A DNA stretch of 64,000 nt from Microbacterium sp. (GTDB taxonomy: Bacteria > Actinomycetota > Actinomycetes > Actinomycetales > Microbacteriaceae): assembly GCA_013823625.1 (NCBI GenBank), contig PNMM01000001.1, positions 1,116,001 to 1,180,000 on the forward strand. The letters run 5' to 3'. Position numbers and translations under genes: made by a program. A model generated the notes under the pieces. That model was not told the DNA's origin. It saw only the letters and a program-made list of their open reading frames with translations, and searched no databases. Shown piece by piece: positions 52,801 to 63,411 of the stretch (position 1 is the stretch's first letter; every line of letters begins with the position of its first letter).

Positions 52801-55127
52801 CTGGTGCGCCCTCCTCTTGACGGTTGCGCCCCACGATACCGTCGCAGTGACCGCACAGAGATGGCGGCCCGCCAGCGATCACGGCGTGAACGGCCGTCGG
52901 CGAGGGATGCTCGCAGCGCGTCGGCCGTCGCCCACACCTGATCGGCCTCACGCAGCTCAGGTTCTTCGGGAGCGTAGACAGCCCGATCAGCGACTCGTGC
53001 GAGCACGAGCGCCTGGGGTCGGCCGATCGCCGCTGCCACCTCGCTACGAGTGGCCGCGGTCGGCAGCTCAAGGCCATGGTCACGTGCCGCGTCGGTAACG
53101 TCGCTCCACCCGCCGAGGATTCTCGTGGTGGGGTCGGCCGCCGTTCGACGCCGACGCCGACGCCGCAGCTTGATGGCGACGATCGCGATCAACGGAGAAA
53201 CGAGAACTGCCGCGATGAGCGCACCCAGCCCAATAGCGCGCACGACGCCGAGCACGGCCTGCCAGAACGGGTCGAGCTCGGGGTTGTCGAGCTGCTCGAT
53301 CTCCGGCGGGGCAAGTTCTTCGAGCGGGGGCGGGTCGTCAACGGGAGGCTGCGCGGCGATTTGTGGGCGCGAAACGGGAATCGGCTCGTCGGGCTCTGCC
53401 GGCGGCAACTCACGACGGAGGGGAACGACGTCGACGGGCATCCACCCGCCGGCCACTGTCGACACCTCGATCCACGCCGTGCGATCGCTTTCGACGAGCG
53501 TCACCGGGGCAGGCCCGGCAATGTCGGCGAATCCCAGAACCACGCGCGACGGAAACCCCAGTTCGCGCGCGATGAGCGCAGCAGCCACGGCAAACTGCTC
53601 GGCATCGCCGACCATCGGGCGATTGGTGAAGAGCGACTCGAGTCGTTCGAGTGAATGCCCCGACCGACTGGGAGCTTCGTCGTCAGAGATGCCGTGACTG
53701 AGGTAACCCTGCGCCCGCAGTTCGTCGAGTGCTCGCTGCAATTGCGGCCCCGAGCCGTCGACTCCTTCGACCACGTCGTCGAGCCAAGTGACAAGCGCCT
53801 CGGGCACGTCAGATACCCCGGGTACGGACGCCGCGCCCGGCACCGCGTCCGCGAGAACCTCCTCGCCAGCGTCGTCGGTCACCACGGCGGCGTCGAGGGA
53901 GTACTCGAGACCCTCGGGTACGCCGCCGACGAGAGCTGCCGTGCCCGTCACGGCGTTGAGCACAAAGCGATCGCGCAGGTCGGCCGCGTTCTCGCCAGCA
54001 ATCGTGATGCGCCCAAAGTCGCCGATCGTTGGTAACCACACGCCGGTGCTGCGGTGCACTTGCACCGAGATGTTGACGGGCTGGCCCGACGATGTCGACA
54101 GGTCACGCTGCGTCGGAATTCTCACGAATCGGCCCGATGCGCTGTCGACCCGGTCGCTGCCCACCGCGAAGACCGTGCCGTCGTAGCTATCGAGCACGGC
54201 GATGCGCAGCCGTGAACCGTCCGGCGCGCCCGTCACCGTGAGTGACCGCTCATCAGCGACGTCGGGAGCAAACGATGCGCGATAGGCCGAGAGCGGACTC
54301 GGCTGATCGAGCGGATCGAACGGCTGCTCGACGATGGAGCGAAGCACCGAGCGATCAGCCGTCGCTGCCGTCACCGATGCAGCGGCTGCACCAGCTGCCC
54401 CCGCGACGAGAAGCAGGGCAAGTGCGGCGGCGATCGAGCGCACGCCCAGCCATCGAGTGTCGCCCGACGATGCCGACCCTACGGCCTCACGGCGGCGGTG
54501 CCGACGCCACACGGCCATCCACAGCAGCAGAGTGACCGCGAGCGTCACCGCCGTCAGAACCGAGAGTTGCGGGTCTTCAGGCCCGAGGGCAACCGCGAGT
54601 GGGTAGGCGGCGAAGGGCGCGATGGCGGCGAGGTCACCGACTCGTGCCCGCAGTGCGATCGACAGCGTGATGACCGGCCCGCCGAGAAGAAGCACGAGTG
54701 CCGGAACGAGCAAGGCCTGGTAGTCCCCCACCGGCAGGTCGATCGTGAGAAGTTGCCGCCAGCCCAGCACGACACCCGCATAGAGGTCGATCAAGCCTTG
54801 CGGTTCGGGCAACACGCCATACGCGGTGCGCGCCGGCACCGCGAGCGGAACCCCCACCACGGTGAAGGTCGCCAGGGTCGCCGCGAGCACGCCCCACGGT
54901 GGCCACGGCGCAAGCGCCCCCGCGATCGCAATCGCGCTGCCAAGCGTGATGGCGACCACCGCGAGCACGATGAACGAGCCGTCGCGATAGATCGGCCACA
55001 ACACGACGGCGATGACCGCCCATGCTGCGGTCGAGAAGGCGGTCGCCGACACAACGATCGACAACGGCGCTGGCGTGCGAGCGACGCGGCGAACGGCCGG
55101 CCGTTGGGCGGTTCGGGATGCTCTCAC
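52797..55127 (-). CDS. Polytopic transglutaminase-fold protein lacking catalytic Cys and His
   Basis: 776 residues from the GTG at 55127, which overlaps the DUF58 stop by 4 bp; the longer frame to 55235 lies inside DUF58 and is rejected. About seven membrane segments fill residues 20-260, then a large outer domain, and one more segment at about 655-680, ending in a basic tail. The transglutaminase-like core is at about 490-580 (GDAEQFAVAAALIARELGFP, RTAWIEVSTVAGGWMPVD). The positions that hold catalytic Cys (GxCxxFA) and His (HAWxE) are Ala and Thr, so it is probably non-enzymatic. Its MoxR-DUF58 context is typical of this family. Confidence 0.8.
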   Translation of the reverse strand: MRASRTAQRPAVRRVARTPAPLSIVVSATAFSTAAWAVIAVVLWPIYRDGSFIVLAVVAITLGSAIAIAGALAPWPPWGVLAATLATFTVVGVPLAVPARTAYGVLPEPQGLIDLYAGVVLGWRQLLTIDLPVGDYQALLVPALVLLLGGPVITLSIALRARVGDLAAIAPFAAYPLAVALGPEDPQLSVLTAVTLAVTLLLWMAVWRRHRRREAVGSASSGDTRWLGVRSIAAALALLLVAGAAGAAAASVTAATADRSVLRSIVEQPFDPLDQPSPLSAYRASFAPDVADERSLTVTGAPDGSRLRIAVLDSYDGTVFAVGSDRVDSASGRFVRIPTQRDLSTSSGQPVNISVQVHRSTGVWLPTIGDFGRITIAGENAADLRDRFVLNAVTGTAALVGGVPEGLEYSLDAAVVTDDAGEEVLADAVPGAASVPGVSDVPEALVTWLDDVVEGVDGSGPQLQRALDELRAQGYLSHGISDDEAPSRSGHSLERLESLFTNRPMVGDAEQFAVAAALIARELGFPSRVVLGFADIAGPAPVTLVESDRTAWIEVSTVAGGWMPVDVVPLRRELPPAEPDEPIPVSRPQIAAQPPVDDPPPLEELAPPEIEQLDNPELDPFWQAVLGVVRAIGLGALIAAVLVSPLIAIVAIKLRRRRRRRTAADPTTRILGGWSDVTDAARDHGLELPTAATRSEVAAAIGRPQALVLARVADRAVYAPEEPELREADQVWATADALRASLADGRSRRDRWRAAISVRSLRRYRGAQPSRGGRTR

Positions 55128-56539
55128 CACGTGAGGGCCCCGCTCATCGCACGGCGCAGGTCGCCGAGCGACCCGATCGTGATGACCGTGAAGGTGCCCA
55201 GCCGCCGTCGCCCGGGGATGTGCTCGGGATCGCACACGATGGCAACCACTTCGACCGCCGGGGGAAAGCCGGCGGCCGCGGTGCGCAAACGGGCAGGCGT
55301 GACCGTGGAGCCGACCACGAGAAAGGCGACGGAGACGCCCCGCGCGGTGTCACCCGCGAGCCGCGCGACATCCAAGATTCCGAGCGCAGCCGGTCCGTGC
55401 TCGACGAGAGCGAGGTCGTCGAGCAACCGCGCGGGGGTGAGTGTCGACAGCGTGCGCAAGGCCACAACCGCGCGCTTGGCAAACTCGGGCGTCACGGCAC
55501 TCACGACGACCGACACCTCACGGGCATCGCGAATAGCGCGTGCGCCCAGACTGCCCGTGACGCTCACCGCGAGTTCGAACTCGTCGTCAGAACCAAAGTC
55601 GATGCTCGCGATGCTCACTGCCACGATGAGATGGCTGCGACGCGTCTCTTCGAACTGGCGCACCATGAACCGGCCTGTCTTGGCCGTCGACTTCCAGTGA
55701 ATGTGGCGCCGATCGTCTCCCGGCACATACTCACGGAGGGCATGAAACGCGAGATCGCTCGGCGTCAGATCGCGCGTCGGCTGGCCTTCAAGGTCACGCA
55801 CGAGCCCACTCGAGGTTGACGGAATGTCGATCGTGCGCGGGTGCACGATGAGCTCGAGAGCGTCGGTATAGACAATCTCGCGCCGCACGAGGCCAACGGG
55901 GTCGGCACGCACCGTGCGCACGGGGCCGAGCTCGATGCGCCCGCGACGCGTGGTCGGAACCTCAAGGTCGCGTTCAATCGTCTGGCCAGGAGTGAGCCCC
56001 GCAATCGTGGCTTCGACGATCTCGCGATCCACGGGCACGTCAACGACCTGGCCGAACGATCGGCGGCGCGTGGAGTTACTGACCCGCAACGCCGCCGATG
56101 CCGCGTCGCCGACAGCCACTCGGTGCGCGGGCGGCTCAAGCACCATCGTCAGGCGCGTGCGACCGACGAGGTACACGGCCGCGACAAGACCGAGGGTGAG
56201 TCCCAAGACACCGAACACAATGAGGTCGGTCCACCCCCACGCGAGCCCGGCAACGAGCGTCACGGGAACAAGCGCGGCGACACTCCAGCCGAGAGGCGTG
56301 ACGACCGACGAGACGGCGCGCAGAGCTCGTGCAGCCCCCGTGCGTGCAGCCCGCACGGTGCGCACAGTTGCCACCACAGCATCCGCTGCCCATCCCGTTC
56401 GTTCGCCGACGATGCGCGTTCGTGCCGTCGTGACGGTCGACCCGATCGTCGACTCATCGAGCGCACGCCGCGCACCCCCCGCCGTCGCGGTGACGGTGGG
56501 AGGGCTCGTTCGAGAACGGTCGCGAGACGCCGAGGTCAC
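55124..56539 (-). CDS. DUF58 domain protein
   Basis: 471 residues. Two adjacent membrane segments (about 85-105 and 108-125) follow a charged N-terminus. The DUF58 core is at about 200-330 (DLEGQPTRDLTPSDLAFHALREYVPGDD, RRHIHWKSTAKTGRFMVRQFEETR), ending with a von Willebrand A-like part. DUF58 proteins are nearly always next to MoxR ATPases and are thought to be their chaperone or metal-loading partners. It overlaps both neighbours by 4 bp. Confidence 0.85.
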   Translation of the reverse strand: MTSASRDRSRTSPPTVTATAGGARRALDESTIGSTVTTARTRIVGERTGWAADAVVATVRTVRAARTGAARALRAVSSVVTPLGWSVAALVPVTLVAGLAWGWTDLIVFGVLGLTLGLVAAVYLVGRTRLTMVLEPPAHRVAVGDAASAALRVSNSTRRRSFGQVVDVPVDREIVEATIAGLTPGQTIERDLEVPTTRRGRIELGPVRTVRADPVGLVRREIVYTDALELIVHPRTIDIPSTSSGLVRDLEGQPTRDLTPSDLAFHALREYVPGDDRRHIHWKSTAKTGRFMVRQFEETRRSHLIVAVSIASIDFGSDDEFELAVSVTGSLGARAIRDAREVSVVVSAVTPEFAKRAVVALRTLSTLTPARLLDDLALVEHGPAALGILDVARLAGDTARGVSVAFLVVGSTVTPARLRTAAAGFPPAVEVVAIVCDPEHIPGRRRLGTFTVITIGSLGDLRRAMSGALTW

Positions 56540-57504
56540 ACGGCGATCCGATCGCTGGGCGGGGGCGTCTCGACGAGAATCTGCGCGACCACAATCGACG
56601 CCGTGACGCCGTCGAACTCTGACTCAGGGTCGAGACCCAGTCGGTGAGCGAGCACCGGCTCGGCGAGCGCCTTCACGTCGTCGGGCACCACATAGTGGCG
56701 ACCGTTCATGGCCGCGAACGTCTTGGCGCAGCGAACGAGAGCGAGTGCTCCGCGCACGCTCGCCCCCAGTCGAACGTCGGGGTGTGACCGTGTGGCGTCG
56801 ACCAATCGGGCGACGTAGTCGGTGATGACGGGGTCGACGTGCACCGTGCGCGCGACGGCAATGAGATCGCGGACGATGTCGAGCTCAACGACTGGCTCGA
56901 GCACTGCGGCACGCGCTCCGCCCGCACCGTCAAGAATGCGCACTGTGGCTGCGTGATCGGGGTAGCCGATGGCGGTCTTCATGAGAAAACGGTCGAGCTG
57001 GGCTTCGGGAAGCCGGTAGGTACCCGCCTGTTCGATGGGGTTCTGCGTGGCCATGACGAGAAACGGCGCCGTCACGGGGTGCGTCACACCGTCGATCGTG
57101 ACGTTGCCTTCTTCCATAACCTCGAGCAGCGCCGACTGCGTCTTCGGGCTCGCGCGGTTAATCTCATCGGCGAGCACGATGGTCGCGAAGACCGGGCCGC
57201 GGTGAAACTCGAACTCTCCCGTGCGCTGGTCGTAGACGGTCATGCCCGTGATGTCTCCGGGCAACAAATCGGGCGTGAACTGCACGCGCGTCGTGGTGCC
57301 ACGGATGCTCTGCGCGAGCGCCCGCGCCATCGACGTCTTGCCGGTTCCCGGTACGTCTTCGAGTAGCAGATGACCCTCGCTCAGCAACGCGGTGAGGCTG
57401 AGTCGGATCACATAGGTCTTGCCCAACACCACAGTCTCAACATTGGTGACGATGCGGTCAGCGATGTCGGCGAACCAGGAGGCCTGCTCGGGGGTCATTG
57501 TCAT
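56536..57504 (-). CDS. MoxR-family AAA+ ATPase
   Basis: 322 residues. The ATG at 57504 overlaps the giant gene stop as ATGA. Walker A (LEDVPGTGKTSMARALA), Walker B (IVLADEINRASPKTQSALLEVMEE), sensor (MATQNPIEQAGTYRLPEAQLDRFLMK) and the MoxR C-terminal lid are visible. MoxR proteins act as chaperones in assembling or activating protein complexes, often with DUF58 or VWA partners, as here. The longer in-frame ORF start is within the giant gene and is not used. Confidence 0.9.
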   Translation of the reverse strand: MTMTPEQASWFADIADRIVTNVETVVLGKTYVIRLSLTALLSEGHLLLEDVPGTGKTSMARALAQSIRGTTTRVQFTPDLLPGDITGMTVYDQRTGEFEFHRGPVFATIVLADEINRASPKTQSALLEVMEEGNVTIDGVTHPVTAPFLVMATQNPIEQAGTYRLPEAQLDRFLMKTAIGYPDHAATVRILDGAGGARAAVLEPVVELDIVRDLIAVARTVHVDPVITDYVARLVDATRSHPDVRLGASVRGALALVRCAKTFAAMNGRHYVVPDDVKALAEPVLAHRLGLDPESEFDGVTASIVVAQILVETPPPSDRIAV

Positions 57505-60500
57505 GGTCGGTACTCCCGGGTGTAGGTGACGGCGTTTTCGGTGACGGTCACGACGAGTCGTGGGTCGTCGGAGGGCGCTGCGGTGATGACGCACGTGCTC
57601 GCGTCGGGATAGTCGATGGGGTCTCCGCCCAGGCAGACGTGATCGACCGTGTCGTAGTCGTCAAGCACGACGGGGGTGAAGCTGATGGTCACAACGCGCG
57701 GGTCGGGCACGTCGCCCGTCACCGTGATCACGGGCTGCACGTCGATGCGCACCGCGACCCCCAGATCAAACGGCGCCGACCACGGTCCGCACAGCAATTG
57801 CTCGTACTGCCGGCAGCCGCGCACCTCAACCTGCAGCACGCGGCCGTAGTGCGTTACTCCCGCGGTCAAGAACGTCGGTAGCGCTCCCGGAGTCGACTCG
57901 CTCGCGTCAACGCCCGCTCCGATGAGGCGGTACTGAACGGAATCGACGCTGTCGCCGCCCGCTGTCGTCACGCCCAGCAAGCGGAAGTCCCACTGACCCT
58001 CGACGACAGCGACCGGGCCCTCAACGTCGATCGCGCTCACGACCGACGGTCGTTCGCGCGGTGTCGCGGTGATCTCACTGCTCGCCGTGCATCCTTGACC
58101 GTTGTAGGCGAAGACGACGACCCGGTAGGTCGTGTCAGGAGCGAGGCCCGACACCACCGTCGACGTGGTCGCGCCATCGACCGTGGTGACTCCGGCGGGC
58201 GGCACATGCACGGGCACCCCGTCGTCAACTCCGCTCACCGTACAGTCGGGTGCTGAGCCAGCGGAATCGATCCAGATGTAGTAGTTCTGAATCGGGCGCC
58301 CATTGGTGGCGAAGGCGCTAGGCCACGAGATGCTCACGGATGAATCACCGGCGCCCGAGTCGGACGTTGAGCCCAGTGCGCTGGGCGCCGACACCACGAG
58401 CGGAGCACCCGCCGGGGTTCCTGTCGTGGTCGCCGTCGTCCAGGTCGTGAGCGGATCGAACGAATCGTTGCGCGCGCTGACGCCCACCGCATACGCCGTG
58501 CCGTTGTCGAGCGCCCCGAAATCAACGACATTCAGCCAATACTCGGTTCCGACGGCGTCGTCGGCGGGCACGGTGAGAGTGCGCACAACCGCACCGACCG
58601 TCACGCGATAGCTGCGGATCGGGCTCGCGGCCGGGTCTTGGGCTGGCTTGGTCCAACCGATTCGGAGACCGTGATCGAGAGGCGCGACCCCGAGCAGCGC
58701 GGGTGCGGGGGGCACGAGGTCGCTCCACGTGGCGTCGGCGAGCACCGTCGCCGTTGATGCGCCTTGAGAGTTCACCGCGATGACGCTCACCAGCACCCTG
58801 TTGTCAGGCCCATTGCCGGGCGTCGGAACCGAACACGACGACGTCGAACACACCGTTGTCGTCGACGCGCCGTCACTCACGCGCGTCACCGTGACCTCGA
58901 ATCGCTCGATCGGTGCGTTGTTCGACGCACCCGGCGACCACGCAACCGTGAGAGTTCGGTTGCCGAACGATTGCACCCGAAGGTTCGTGACGGGATCAGG
59001 AACATCTTGAACCGAAATGCGGATGGCGCCCCACACGAACCGTTCGGGGTCGTTCGTCGCATCCGCCACTTGGTACTCGAGGTTGGTGTCGACTGGATCG
59101 GCCGAGGCCGCGATCGTGGCCAGCAGCGTCTGCCCGTCAGCGCTCGGCACGATGGTCACCCCGGGAGGCAACAAGCCGCTGTCGAGTCCGCGCACATCCA
59201 CAACGCGCAACGGCTGGCCCGGGAAGGGATTCGTGACCTCATCGTTCGCGAGCACGGTGACGGTGGTCGTCTCTCCGCGCGGGGCAATGACCGAATCGGG
59301 TGCCGGACGCGCGAGCGGGCGCGTTGAGGGGACGACGGTCACCTGGATGCGGCCCGCCGTGCCCTGCACGGCGTCATCCCGAACACCCACCGAGACTCCC
59401 GTGGTCGTGCCGCGCGGCGTACTCTCGGGCACGCGCACCCTCAGTGACTGGCCGTTGAGCGAGACCTCGATTCCGGGTGTGGACTCGTCGAGGATCGTGA
59501 ACGCAAGCTCATCGACGTCATCGGGATAGGGGTATGCGGTGACGCGAACGAGATCGAGCGTGCGTTCTTGACCGGGCTCCAGCTCGAGAGCGGCACCGAT
59601 GAACACCGGAGGCTGGTTCTCACGCGGCGTCACCTCGATGGGCAACACGATCGTCGCGACGCGACCGTCGGGGTCGCTCGCCGACTCGCCATCGGTCACC
59701 TCGAACGTCAACGACGCGGGGCCGAAGTAGAGGTCGGCAGAGGTGAAGCGCAGCGTGGAGTCGTTGACGACGAGTGAATCACCGTTGGAGTTCGTTGCGC
59801 TCACTCGTGCGGTGTCGGTCAACCGCACCGCGCCTCCGCCGACCGCGAGCACATAGTCGTTGATGTCGATCGTGATCGTCTCTTCACTCACGACCTCGAT
59901 GCGCTCGGCTCGACGGTCGAGTTGCGGAAGAGCATCGTCGGTGCCGGGAACCCAAATGAACGCGGTCGAGCGAACCGTCGGATCAGCGGGGTGCGTCACT
60001 TGGAAGGGAATGATTTGGCGCTGTTCGCCCACTTGCACGCGAATGCGGCGGTCGGGTCGAATCTCCGCGCCCGATTCATAGCCGGGTACGAGCTCAAGGC
60101 CGAGGTCGGCCACCTCTCCCTCGGAGAAGAACACCCGCGCCAGCACGTCGACGTCAATCTCGTCGCGGTCGAGAATGTCAGTGAGTGAGAGAACGGTGTC
60201 GCGCGCGACGGGTGCCGCGAGAGGAGCATCCGTTCTCACCGTCAAGGTGATGAACGCTTGCGACGAGCCGGTGAGCGCGTTCTCGATCGTGTAGACGAGG
60301 CCGTACTGCCCCGGCGTGCTGGGGGGCACGACCCGCACGAATTGACCGTCGACAACCTCGGCGGTGACGTCGGGAGAATTCGCCTCAACGCCCGTGACCG
60401 TGAGCGGCGAACCATCGGGGTCGGTGTCGTTCTCAAGCACGGGCACGAGCACGGTAAAGCCCGGTCGAATGAGTACTTGATCGTCGTTCGCCACGGGGTT

Positions 60501-63404
60501 GCGAGCGCCCTCGAGTCGAGGGCTAATGCCGATGCGAACAGTGCCCGATGATCGCGCGCCGAGCGCATCAACGACCGTGTAGCGGAAGGTATCGGTGCCC
60601 GCGGAGTAGCTGCCGGCCTGGTAGTCGAGATAGTCGAGGCCCGTTTCGATCACGGCGCCCTTTTCTGGGCTCGACTCTTGACCGATTACTTGAACCGAGT
60701 CGCCGTCGGGATCCATGCCATCGACGGGGATGCGCACGCGAATCGTGTCCCCCGCGATCACGCGTGCGGTCACGGTTCGTGTGATGGGCGCCTGGTTCGT
60801 CGCCTCATTGACCTCTCGAACGCTAATGCGCACGCTCGCTTGCGCGCGTTGCTCGCCGAGCGGGCCGAGCACCTCATACACCGCCGTGAAGTCACCCGGT
60901 TGGTCAGGCGCGAGGTACCGCAATTGGTCCCCGGCAACGAACAGCAAGCCCGATTCGCCCGTCAGCCCCTGAATGAGGGCGGGCGACAGAGTGATGGGCT
61001 CATCGTCAGGATGCTCGTCGTTGGCCAACACCGGAATCGACACCGCATCGCCCACGCGAACGGTAATCACGTCGTCATTGGCGACAGGCGGCTGCAGGCG
61101 ATCGGGGCGCGGAATCTCGATGACCGTGATGGTTCCGGTCGACTCCGAGACTCCGTTGCTGATGCGATACGACACGGTCTGCGGGGCATCAAGCGGTCGC
61201 GTGAGCGTCACGCGCACGTCACGTTGGTCAAGCACCTCAGCGCGGATCCCACTTGCGGGCGACACCCCGACGACGCCCGTCACGACCAAGACTCCCCCGC
61301 CGGGGTCGATGTCGACCGTGGCCACGGCAACCGTTGAACTGCTGAGAGTGCGCACAAAGGCCGTCTTGGGCACGGTGATCGGGGCAGAGCCCACGGCGGG
61401 CGGCGCCGCGACATCCACGCGAATGATGCCGGTGGCGGTGGTCGAGTTATCCGTCACGACGTACTCGAGATAGTGCGTGCGCACCTCATCGCTCACGAAA
61501 CGAAACACGCCGCGGTCGAGGTTGGGGGTGATCGTCACACCGCTCTTCTCGGGCACCGCGCTCAGCCGAATGGTTCCCGTGCCTCCCCGCACGTGCACGA
61601 GAGGCTCGATTCGCACGACTTGACCGGCATAGGCGAGCACGACGAAGGGCTCAGCAATGATCGGAGCCTGGCCTGCCGGACGCACCGTGACGGCCAGCTC
61701 ACCCTGACCACTCGCGAGGCCGTCGGTGACGGTCAAGAGAACGGTGCGCAGAGAGCCGACCCCGCCCGACTCAGCGATCGTGACGCGCCCATCGGGACGG
61801 AAGGTCACGACATCGGGGGGCGGGATGCTCGCCCCCTGCAGATAGATCGGGTCGCCGTCGGGATCGATCCACTCACCCAAGACGGCCGCCGTAGCCGTGC
61901 CCCCTTCTGCCACCGTGGTTTTGCTCGCGCGCACTTGAACCGGAGCAGAGTTCTCGGCGGCCTGACGCACCGCCACCGTCACGATCCCTGAGTCAGAGCC
62001 CCCGCGGCCATCCGTAATCGTGTACTCAAAACCGATGTCGCCGCTGGCCGCACTCGACAGAGTGATTTGCACCTGCTGCGCGTTGCCGATGATGTCGAGT
62101 CGACCGATCGACGGATCAATCGGTGTGACCTCAGAAATCACGAGTACGTCGCCGTTGGGGTCGGTGTCGTTGAGCAAGACGGGCAACACGGTCGAACGAC
62201 CAGGGCGAGCGCCGAGTTGGTCATCCGTCGCGATGGGGGGCTGCTGTGTGCGCTCGAGCTCGGGAGGAGTGTCGAGCAAGTCGAGTTGCTCTTGCCGCTC
62301 GTCTTCTTGCTCGCTAATGAGCTCGTCCCAGTTGTCGATGAGACGCCCGTCACTCTGCACCGCCCACGCAGAACCCGCTCGCGCGTCATTGAGAATCACG
62401 CGGTCATCGCGCACGACAAACGCGAGCGCCGCCGCGGCAGGCACCGCGTCGAGCGCGAGTTCGCGAACCTCGCCCGCACAATTGCGCCACGCCAAACCAT
62501 CGGTGAACGCCGCAAACTGGCACCCCGCGAGCGTGACCGGAGCCGCAGGTGTGCCCGTTCGCCCCGTGACGAGTTCGGTCACGACTCCCGTGTCGAGGGC
62601 CACCGACACGAGGCCTCCGCGGTGCGCGACGAGAACCTCGGTGGCCTCGTCACTGGCAAGAGCGAGCCGAGGGTCACCGGCGGCACTGATGAACGCTGAC
62701 AGATCGACGACGCCCGCCGCGCTCTGCAACAGCCGAGTCTCACCGTCGAGCACGGCCCAGCGACCGCGCACGATCGTGATCTGCAGGTCGGCAGTGGGGG
62801 GCACGTCAATGGCGGTCGTGCTGTCGACGCGATCGGCGCTGCCCGGTGCAACCCGGTAGACCTCGCCGAGGCCCGGCGAGACCGCCACGATGCCGAACCC
62901 ATCTGTCGCGGCCACAACACTGTCTTGGCCAAACTCGAAACCCGCCACGGCCGCCGGGTCGAAGTCATCAAAAACCGAGCGGGGGGTTACCCACGTCTCA
63001 CCCGAACCACCGCTGTGCACCACGACGTTTGACCCCGTGAGCATGACGCTCGGGTCTTCAGGCGGCATCGGCACCGACTCGAGCACGGTCGATCGCGCCG
63101 TATCGATCACTTCAGCCGTTGCGTTGTCGGCATCAACGACGATGACATCGGAGCCGCGTTGCACTAGCTGCAGTTGCGAACCTTCGCCCGGGATGACCGA
63201 GTCAAGTTCGCCGACCTGCAGGTTCGCGCGCCCGACCGCCTGGCGCTCTCCGTTGACGACCCACACGGCGCCATCGTTAAGGTCGAGCCGCTGTGCGTCG
63301 AAACCGGGGTAGACAATCGCGAGCGTGACGAGGGTTGCCGCGACAACACCGCCGCTCACGGTGGTGAGAACGGCGGACCGGTGCTGTGCCAACCAGCGTC
63401 GCAT
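57501..63404 (-). CDS. Giant single-pass surface protein with Ig/cadherin-like and Fn3 repeats
   Basis: About 1967 residues from the ATG at 63404 (8 bases after the upstream stop; earlier in-frame starts overlap that gene). A short cytosolic N-terminus and one membrane helix (about 13-33) are followed by a ~330-residue region of repeated short hydrophobic strands resembling a beta-propeller. From about residue 400 come roughly ten Ig/cadherin-like repeats of ~100 residues, several with the NDTDPDG calcium-type motif (VLLNDTDPNGD, VLENDTDPDGS, VLANDEHPDDE). Three Fn3 domains (PVTNLRVQSFGNRTLTVAWSP, APLDHGLRIGWTKP, SSVSISWPSAF) and a C-terminal beta-rich part follow. No C-terminal sorting signal is seen. 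Probably a long extracellular stalk; similar to bifidobacterial FN3 proteins. Confidence 0.85.
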   Translation of the reverse strand: MRRWLAQHRSAVLTTVSGGVVAATLVTLAIVYPGFDAQRLDLNDGAVWVVNGERQAVGRANLQVGELDSVIPGEGSQLQLVQRGSDVIVVDADNATAEVIDTARSTVLESVPMPPEDPSVMLTGSNVVVHSGGSGETWVTPRSVFDDFDPAAVAGFEFGQDSVVAATDGFGIVAVSPGLGEVYRVAPGSADRVDSTTAIDVPPTADLQITIVRGRWAVLDGETRLLQSAAGVVDLSAFISAAGDPRLALASDEATEVLVAHRGGLVSVALDTGVVTELVTGRTGTPAAPVTLAGCQFAAFTDGLAWRNCAGEVRELALDAVPAAAALAFVVRDDRVILNDARAGSAWAVQSDGRLIDNWDELISEQEDERQEQLDLLDTPPELERTQQPPIATDDQLGARPGRSTVLPVLLNDTDPNGDVLVISEVTPIDPSIGRLDIIGNAQQVQITLSSAASGDIGFEYTITDGRGGSDSGIVTVAVRQAAENSAPVQVRASKTTVAEGGTATAAVLGEWIDPDGDPIYLQGASIPPPDVVTFRPDGRVTIAESGGVGSLRTVLLTVTDGLASGQGELAVTVRPAGQAPIIAEPFVVLAYAGQVVRIEPLVHVRGGTGTIRLSAVPEKSGVTITPNLDRGVFRFVSDEVRTHYLEYVVTDNSTTATGIIRVDVAAPPAVGSAPITVPKTAFVRTLSSSTVAVATVDIDPGGGVLVVTGVVGVSPASGIRAEVLDQRDVRVTLTRPLDAPQTVSYRISNGVSESTGTITVIEIPRPDRLQPPVANDDVITVRVGDAVSIPVLANDEHPDDEPITLSPALIQGLTGESGLLFVAGDQLRYLAPDQPGDFTAVYEVLGPLGEQRAQASVRISVREVNEATNQAPITRTVTARVIAGDTIRVRIPVDGMDPDGDSVQVIGQESSPEKGAVIETGLDYLDYQAGSYSAGTDTFRYTVVDALGARSSGTVRIGISPRLEGARNPVANDDQVLIRPGFTVLVPVLENDTDPDGSPLTVTGVEANSPDVTAEVVDGQFVRVVPPSTPGQYGLVYTIENALTGSSQAFITLTVRTDAPLAAPVARDTVLSLTDILDRDEIDVDVLARVFFSEGEVADLGLELVPGYESGAEIRPDRRIRVQVGEQRQIIPFQVTHPADPTVRSTAFIWVPGTDDALPQLDRRAERIEVVSEETITIDINDYVLAVGGGAVRLTDTARVSATNSNGDSLVVNDSTLRFTSADLYFGPASLTFEVTDGESASDPDGRVATIVLPIEVTPRENQPPVFIGAALELEPGQERTLDLVRVTAYPYPDDVDELAFTILDESTPGIEVSLNGQSLRVRVPESTPRGTTTGVSVGVRDDAVQGTAGRIQVTVVPSTRPLARPAPDSVIAPRGETTTVTVLANDEVTNPFPGQPLRVVDVRGLDSGLLPPGVTIVPSADGQTLLATIAASADPVDTNLEYQVADATNDPERFVWGAIRISVQDVPDPVTNLRVQSFGNRTLTVAWSPGASNNAPIERFEVTVTRVSDGASTTTVCSTSSCSVPTPGNGPDNRVLVSVIAVNSQGASTATVLADATWSDLVPPAPALLGVAPLDHGLRIGWTKPAQDPAASPIRSYRVTVGAVVRTLTVPADDAVGTEYWLNVVDFGALDNGTAYAVGVSARNDSFDPLTTWTTATTTGTPAGAPLVVSAPSALGSTSDSGAGDSSVSISWPSAFATNGRPIQNYYIWIDSAGSAPDCTVSGVDDGVPVHVPPAGVTTVDGATTSTVVSGLAPDTTYRVVVFAYNGQGCTASSEITATPRERPSVVSAIDVEGPVAVVEGQWDFRLLGVTTAGGDSVDSVQYRLIGAGVDASESTPGALPTFLTAGVTHYGRVLQVEVRGCRQYEQLLCGPWSAPFDLGVAVRIDVQPVITVTGDVPDPRVVTISFTPVVLDDYDTVDHVCLGGDPIDYPDASTCVITAAPSDDPRLVVTVTENAVTYTREYRP

Positions 63405-63411
63405 CAGCGGG

